A stretch of DNA of 64,000 nucleotides from Marinactinospora thermotolerans DSM 45154 (GTDB taxonomy: Bacteria; Actinomycetota; Actinomycetes; Streptosporangiales; Streptosporangiaceae). Below are positions 59,706-64,000 of this stretch, piece after piece. The position numbers were made by a program, and so were the translations under genes. Below the pieces are notes generated by a model. That model saw nothing but the letters and a program-made list of their open reading frames with translations, ran no database searches and was not told the DNA's origin. Position 1 is the first letter of the stretch, and each line of letters opens with the position of its first letter. The stretch spans positions 248,001 to 312,000 of the forward strand of contig NZ_FUWS01000006.1 of the NCBI RefSeq assembly GCF_900167435.1, written 5' to 3'.

Positions 59706-61721
59706 TCACGCGGTGTGGTCGATCTCCTCGATGATCTTCCCCCCGAGCTCGCTCTCGATCAGTGAGAAACCCGACGGCGGAGGAGCGTCCTCGGCGTCCA
59801 GGTCGTTCTCGGGGTCGGGGATGTCGGGCTCCTCTGGCGGAGGCGGCCCCTGGTCGGCGGATGCCGGCCGGGACGGCGCCGCAGGGCGCACCGGCTCCTG
59901 CGGACCGGTCGGCGGACGCTGCGCGTCCGACCGGTCGGCGGAGGGGGGCGCGGGCCGCGCGTCCCAGCCGCCCGGCTCCGGCCGCGGGTCCGGCGCGGGA
60001 GCGGGGGCCGGGGCGGAGCGGGGCCGCTGCGGCGCGGCGCCGTTGAGCGGGACCGCCGTCACCCGCAGCTCGACACCGAGCACGTCCTTGATCGCGCCCT
60101 GCACCACCTGGTCGCTACCGCTGTTGGAGAAGCCCTTGGCGTCGTTGGGCCGCTCGAAACCGAGCTGGACGATGTTGCCCTCGACGCCCACGACCTGGAC
60201 GTCGTTGCCGGTGAGGATCATCCAGGTGAAGCGGCGGCGGCGTTTGACCGCTTCGAGGATCTGCGGCCAGGAACCGCCGAGGACTCCCACGTCGATCGCG
60301 CCGGGCGCCGCCGGACGTTGCGGCACCGGGGCGGGCGCCGGCGGCTGCGCCGCGCGGTCGGGGACGGGACGGTCCCAGCCGCCCCCCGTGGGCGCGGCCG
60401 GTGGCCGGGACGTCTCGGGCGCCGGTTCGGGCGCGGCCGGTCGGGCTTCGACGGGCGTGGGGGGCGCGGGAGGAGGCGGCGCGGGGCGCTGCGGCTCGGA
60501 TGCCACGGGCGCGGGCCGCTGCGCCGCAGCGGGGGCCGGAGCCGCGACCGGGCCGGCCGCCAGCCGCCGCTCCATCTGGTCCAGCCGGGCCGCCAGCGCC
60601 ACCGGATCCCCGGCCCCCTCCGTTCCCGGCAGGAGGATCCGGGAGCACATCAGCTCCAGCAGCAGACGGGGCGACGTCGCGCCGCGCATCTCGGTCAGGC
60701 CCTTGTTCAGCACCTCGGCCGCGCGGGTCAGCTCGGCCGCGCCCAGCCGGGACGCCTGCTCGCGCATCTGCTCCACGGCGTCGGGGGAGACGTTGATCAG
60801 GCCCTTGTCCAGCGCGTCGGGCACGGCCGCGAGCACCACCAGGTCGCGGACGCGTTCCAGGAGGTCGGCCGTGAACCGGCGCGGGTCGTGCCCGCCCTCG
60901 ACCATCCGGTCGATCAGCCCGAACACGGCGGCACCGTCGCGCGCGCCGAGCGCGTCGACCATCTCGCCGAGCAGTCCCGAATCGGTGTAGCCGAGCAGGG
61001 ACACCGCGCCCTCACGGGTGATGCCGCGCTCGTCGGAACCGGCGAGGAGCTGGTCCAGGATCGACAGCGAGTCACGCGCCGACCCGGCACCGGCCCGCAC
61101 CACCAGCGGCAACGCCGCCGGGTCGAAGGGCACCCCCTCCTCGGTGAGGATCTGCTCCATCAGCTCGCGCAGCGTACTGGGCGGGATCAGCCGGAACGGG
61201 TAGTGGTGGGTGCGCGAGCGGATGGTACCGATGACCTTCTCGGGCTCGGTCGTCGCGAACACGAACTTCAGGTGGGGCGGCGGCTCCTCGACGAGTTTGA
61301 GCAGCGCGTTGAAACCCTCGCGGGTCACCATGTGCGCCTCGTCGATGATGTAGACCTTGTAGCGCGAGTTCACCGGCGCGAAGAAGGCGCGTTCCCGCAG
61401 GTCGCGCGCGTCGTCCACACCACCGTGGGAGGCGGCGTCGATCTCGATGACGTCGATGCTGCCGCCGCCGTCGGGCGCCAGCGCCACGCACGACTCGCAC
61501 ACCCCGCACGGGTCGGGCGTGGGCCCCTTCTCACAGTTGAGGGAACGCGCGAGGATGCGCGCGCTCGACGTCTTGCCACACCCGCGCGGACCGCTGAACA
61601 GGTAGGCGTGGTTGATCCGGCCGTTGCTCAACGCCTGACGCAGCGGCTCGGTGACGTGCTCCTGCCCGCGCACCTCGCCGAACGTGGCCGGCCGGTACTT
61701 GCGATACAGCGCGATGCTCAC
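59706..61721 (-). CDS. dnaX: DNA polymerase III subunits gamma/tau
   Basis: This 671-residue clamp-loader ATPase has Walker A SGPRGCGKTSSA, a zinc-binding cysteine cluster (C-GVCESC region near residue 70), IDEAHMV (Walker B), and sensor segments including TEPEKVIGTIRSR. After about residue 370 a long Pro/Ala-rich linker leads to a tau-like C-terminal domain (VLGGSWPQILEAVKRRRRF). A proline-rich acidic tail ends in ELGGKIIEEIDHTA. It loads the sliding clamp and tethers polymerase. SRP RNA lies upstream and ybaB downstream, as in other actinomycetes. Confidence 0.96.
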   Translation of the reverse strand: MSIALYRKYRPATFGEVRGQEHVTEPLRQALSNGRINHAYLFSGPRGCGKTSSARILARSLNCEKGPTPDPCGVCESCVALAPDGGGSIDVIEIDAASHGGVDDARDLRERAFFAPVNSRYKVYIIDEAHMVTREGFNALLKLVEEPPPHLKFVFATTEPEKVIGTIRSRTHHYPFRLIPPSTLRELMEQILTEEGVPFDPAALPLVVRAGAGSARDSLSILDQLLAGSDERGITREGAVSLLGYTDSGLLGEMVDALGARDGAAVFGLIDRMVEGGHDPRRFTADLLERVRDLVVLAAVPDALDKGLINVSPDAVEQMREQASRLGAAELTRAAEVLNKGLTEMRGATSPRLLLELMCSRILLPGTEGAGDPVALAARLDQMERRLAAGPVAAPAPAAAQRPAPVASEPQRPAPPPPAPPTPVEARPAAPEPAPETSRPPAAPTGGGWDRPVPDRAAQPPAPAPVPQRPAAPGAIDVGVLGGSWPQILEAVKRRRRFTWMILTGNDVQVVGVEGNIVQLGFERPNDAKGFSNSGSDQVVQGAIKDVLGVELRVTAVPLNGAAPQRPRSAPAPAPAPDPRPEPGGWDARPAPPSADRSDAQRPPTGPQEPVRPAAPSRPASADQGPPPPEEPDIPDPENDLDAEDAPPPSGFSLIESELGGKIIEEIDHTA

Positions 61722-61907
61722 GGCGCGCTCACTGCTCCCTCCGCGGACCGGCGTCCCGTGGGCGCGGATTCCCCGGTCGCCTCCACGTCACCCATTCAAC
61801 CCCGTAACCGTGACAGCTCGGGCCGACTTCCGGCAGGGACCGTCACGGCGAGGCGGGAACGACGGTGCTCGGTGGCCCTGCGGCGCGGAGCCCGGCCCCG
61901 AAAACGA

Positions 61908-62003
61908 AAGGACCCCCCGCGCACCCGCCAGAGCTTACTTATCCTTGCTGCCTTCCGGCCCTGGGGAGGTTCATAAGATGACGCCGCACGAGGGGTCTGC
62001 CCC
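61908..62003 (-). ncRNA. ffs: Signal recognition particle RNA, small 4.5S type
   Basis: The minus strand contains the universal SRP domain IV core: GAACCTCCCCAGG followed by GCCGGAAGGCAGCAAGG. This is the asymmetric loop plus GGAA tetraloop bound by Ffh. The ends GACCCC and GGGGTC pair at 61992-61997 and 61911-61916, closing a rod of about 95 nt. Its place just upstream of dnaX is typical of actinobacteria. The exact 5' and 3' ends are estimated from pairing. Confidence 0.92.
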
Positions 62004-62030
62004 CAGTCTATAGGGATCGGGGAGTGCCAC

Positions 62031-62640
62031 GCCAACCCGCGGCGCAGCGCGGCGTCCGGACGGACCGGAGATCTCCGGCGTCGCGCGTGACGGGGCCTCC
62101 CACGACGGCTTCGGGGGCGCCCGCCCGAGACGGAGACGCCCCTTGTCCGATGGCGAGGGCGCCGTGGCCGGGGATCCGGAGACGTTCACCCGGTTCCGGG
62201 AACGCCACCGCGACGACGGCACACGGCGGATCGGCGACGTGGCCGTCGCGACCACGGCCGTCGCGCGGCGCGGTCCCGCGCGGCCTGGCCGAGCACCCCG
62301 AGAGGTGGACTGTGCGGCTGTCGACCGCGCGCGCTTCGAGGCGGTGAGCGAAGACACCGCCCACGGCGGCCCCCGCACCACCGGCTGATCTTCGACGCCG
62401 TCGCCGTCGTCCTCAGGCGCCACGTGGATCCGCCCGGACCGCCGGCCTGGAGTCCCGCCCCCGTCCAGCGCCCGCCGGGGCCGGCGCGGCGGGCCGGGTC
62501 ACGCTCCCGGCCGGGTCCCCCGACGCCTTCCCCGCCAATGGATCCGGCCCGTCCGGAGCGCCCTTCCCCACGCTGTTCCGGGGAGTGCCCCGGGGTGCCC
62601 CACGAGCGTTCGCGGCACCCCTCGACGGCATGTAGAGTTG
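62031..62640. other. About 610-bp stretch without a confident gene
   Basis: Between SRP RNA and tRNA-Ser no gene could be supported. A plus-strand frame (62143-62388, starting GTCCGATGG region) yields 81 residues with an acidic start (DPETFTRFRERHRDDGTRR), and a different frame continues LIFDAVAVVLRRHV. This could be an eroded small gene, but I recognise no family. Confidence 0.5.
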
Positions 62641-62645
62641 TCCAC

Positions 62646-62730
62646 GGAGGATTCGCCTAGTGGCCTAGGGCGCACGCTTGGAAAGCGTGTTGGGGGCAAC
62701 CCCTCACGAGTTCGAATCTCGTATCCTCCG
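62646..62730 (+). tRNA. tRNA-Ser (GGA)
   Basis: Acceptor arm GGAGGAT (62646-62652) pairs with ATCCTCC (62723-62729), with discriminator G62730. The anticodon loop TTGGAAA gives GGA at 62680-62682. A long variable arm (TTGGGGGCAACCCCTCA region) marks a type II tRNA, and TTCGAAT is the T loop. CCA is not encoded. It reads UCC/UCU serine codons. Confidence 0.96.
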
Positions 62731-62737
62731 CCGGCGG

Positions 62738-62768
62738 AAGGCCCGGAGCGTTCAACGCTCCGGGCCTT
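62738..62768 (+). terminator. Terminator after tRNA-Ser
   Basis: AAGGCCCGGAGCG (62738-62750) pairs perfectly with CGCTCCGGGCCTT (62756-62768) around the loop TTCAA. Confidence 0.9.
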
Positions 62769-63136
62769 CGTCGTTCGCGGTCTCAGTTGACCTGTTGGAG
62801 GCTGGGATCACCCTCCTCTCCGAGCCGGTCGGCCATGGAGGCCCGACGACCAGCCCACGAGCGCCATGACGGCCCGATCGGACACCCACAGGATCAGGAG
62901 AACGATCGCGGCGGTGTGCCGGGCGTCGCGCAGACGGGAATCCCGCAATCCGACCTGTTGGAGGATCGCCTTCTCGCGGTAGTCGGTGTTCGGGTTCGGC
63001 CTCCCTGGTGGGCGAGGTGAAGACGTACTCCCGATGGCGTGGATCCGACCGCATACCCGATCGGCCGACACAGCGTCCTGTTCACTGAGCAGTTTCGGAG
63101 AAGTCTTCGTCCTGGTTGATCGCTAGTGTCGATGTC
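62769..63136. other. Gene-poor, eroded-looking stretch past the tRNA
   Basis: A 13-bp direct repeat, GACCTGTTGGAGG, occurs at 62789-62801 and 62952-62964. A minus-strand frame between them encodes one hydrophobic segment (TAAIVLLILWVSDRAVMALV) with no gene start that I trust. It may be the remnant of a membrane protein. A -10-like TAGTGT at 63124-63129 precedes the next gene. Confidence 0.45.
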
Positions 63137-63547
63137 GTGTTCACCGCCATCACGCAATCGCAGATATACGTCCTCGACCAGGATGAGGCCATCGACTTCT
63201 ACGTCGGCAAGCTCGGCCTGGAGATCACCGCAGACGTCGACATGGGGTTCATGCGCTGGCTGACCGTCGGCGTACCGGGTCAACCCGATCGGCAGATCCT
63301 CCTGGAGAAGCCGGGCGCGCCGGCGATGTCGGAGGAGACGGCGGAGCAGGTGCGCGAGCTGATGACCAAGGGAGCCCTGGGCGGCTGGTTCATCCTCACC
63401 ACGGACGACTGCCGCAAGACCTACGAGACGCTGCTCAAGAAGGGGGTGGAGTTCACCGAGGAACCCACCGAGCGTCCGTACGGGATCGACTGTGGTCTGC
63501 GCGACCCCTTCGGCAACCACATCCGCTTCACCCAGCCGAAGGCCTGA
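63137..63547 (+). CDS. VOC-superfamily (glyoxalase/bleomycin-resistance-like) protein
   Basis: This 136-residue single VOC module has SQIYVLDQDEAIDFYVGKLG, GGWFILTTDDCRKTYETLLK and the closing RDPFGNHIRFTQP. It resembles extradiol-dioxygenase-like and PhnB-like small VOC proteins. The GTG at 63137 lies seven bases after TAGTGT and has no Shine-Dalgarno site, suggesting a leaderless start. A TTG at 63116 is the furthest in-frame alternative. It is flanked by eroded sequence on both sides. Confidence 0.8.
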   Translation: MFTAITQSQIYVLDQDEAIDFYVGKLGLEITADVDMGFMRWLTVGVPGQPDRQILLEKPGAPAMSEETAEQVRELMTKGALGGWFILTTDDCRKTYETLLKKGVEFTEEPTERPYGIDCGLRDPFGNHIRFTQPKA

Positions 63548-63719
63548 AGCGCTTCGACACCCACGAACGGTCACACCTCGGGCACGGCGTACAGCGCAGA
63601 AGTACAGCGACCGCAGCGGCTCGCGGCAGAGCACCGTCACATCTCCCGACCACCGGGAGACCCGCATGACCGGTGTCGAATCATCCGCATCGGACTACGG
63701 ATCAGAAGGTCACGCGGCT

Positions 63720-63890
63720 CACGGGACGGCCCAGCCGTCGGCGCGGGGCCGGAACCGCAGTGCCGGTGCCGTCGCCCTGCTCGTCGCGGCGAACGCCGGG
63801 CTCCAGGGGCCCTGCTCCACCGTGACCACGATTTCGAACGCGTCGCGGCCACCACGGAGCACCCCCTCCAGTGGTACGGACCCCTGAGCG
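63720..63890 (+). pseudogene. VapC-like PIN-domain toxin remnant with frameshift
   Basis: One frame reads RGRNRSAGAVALLVAANAGLQG, resembling the VapC segment that precedes its third acidic residue (R-G-x-x-R-x-x-x-V-x-D-L-L-x-A-A-x-A-E-L-x-G). The next frame continues ALLHRDHDFERVAATTEHPL, then QWYGPLSG, matching the C-terminal LxHxDxDFxxIAxxTGxP-like end of VapC PIN toxins. The switch lies at the GGGG run 63806-63809, where one missing G restores the frame. The expected acidic residue in DLLxAA is Ala here, and the N-terminal catalytic half is missing. It is therefore a truncated, inactive copy. Confidence 0.6.
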
Positions 63891-64000
63891 GACAGTGGAC
63901 CGCCCTGCGGGGTCACCCGCGTACCGCTTGGAGGGGGTTCGCGACGCCTCCCCAAGTGCCGCCCGCGTCCCGTCCCGTCCCGGCCGGGACGGGACGATCA

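Noticed and set aside
62143-62388. 81-codon plus-strand frame between SRP RNA and tRNA-Ser
   Set aside because: Some acidic, protein-like character, but no family, no ribosome site and similar-looking text in other frames. It is kept only as a possible remnant.
63719-63955. 78-codon minus-strand frame at the right edge
   Set aside because: It lies opposite the PIN-toxin remnant, which has recognisable VapC motifs on the plus strand; the minus translation has no domain.
1-64000. CRISPR array, IS element or prophage genes
   Set aside because: No regularly spaced short repeats, transposase, integrase or phage structural genes were seen anywhere in the window.

Overview
The window is very G+C-rich, uses GTG starts often, is densely packed with genes and contains tRNA-Ser, SRP RNA and a dnaX-ybaB-recR-lysC-asd run. 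This points to a filamentous actinomycete. Nocardiopsis or a relative is my best guess, but that is inference and not a database match. No plasmid, phage or CRISPR signature is visible. The window looks like a chromosomal stretch that moves from accessory metabolism on the left to core housekeeping on the right.

0-6.4 kb: a compact precursor cassette. A GriI-like ADH-synthase aldolase and a dedicated second aspartokinase (minus strand) diverge from a 3-dehydroquinate-synthase-II/GriH-like gene (plus strand), with a large LuxR-type regulator beyond a terminator. This is the gene set expected to turn aspartate into aspartate semialdehyde and then into 3-amino-4-hydroxybenzoate or 3-dehydroquinate. 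A separate housekeeping lysC-asd pair lies at 55-57.5 kb.

6.7-16 kb: small oxidoreductase and transport genes. An SDR plus two SMR exporters diverge from a TetR gene across a palindrome. They are followed by a cupin, a Tat-exported bicovalent-flavin oxidase, two NAD(P)-binding NmrA/epimerase proteins, a sarcosine-oxidase-like flavoenzyme, a VOC protein and another NAD(P)-binding protein.

16.5-27.8 kb: an apparent acyl or alkyl-sulfate catabolic region: MFS transporter, TetR, acyl-CoA ligase, acyl-CoA dehydrogenase, type III alkylsulfatase, a metallo-beta-lactamase-fold hydrolase and a pyruvate-oxidase-like ThDP enzyme.

27.8-38.2 kb: CNNM/CorC-type membrane protein, a decayed DUF664 gene, an ECF sigma factor with a coupled membrane partner, a hydrolase, a gene-free stretch with a candidate small RNA and a 92-bp direct repeat, lactate/malate-type dehydrogenase, L,D-transpeptidase, a ferric-reductase-like membrane protein and a PAP2 phosphatase.

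38.7-46.7 kb: a GntR regulator and the pdhABC operon, then GNAT, GPH transporter and PLP-decarboxylase genes. 46.9-54.9 kb: an ABC exporter translationally coupled to two Nudix hydrolases, a Gfo/Idh oxidoreductase, a NADAR protein, an S9 peptidase with coupled GntR regulator, and a small secreted two-cysteine protein.

55-64 kb: asd, lysC (with an internal start for the regulatory subunit), recR, ybaB, dnaX, SRP RNA and tRNA-Ser(GGA). Past the tRNA the sequence looks eroded and ends in a VapC-like PIN toxin remnant with a one-base frameshift.
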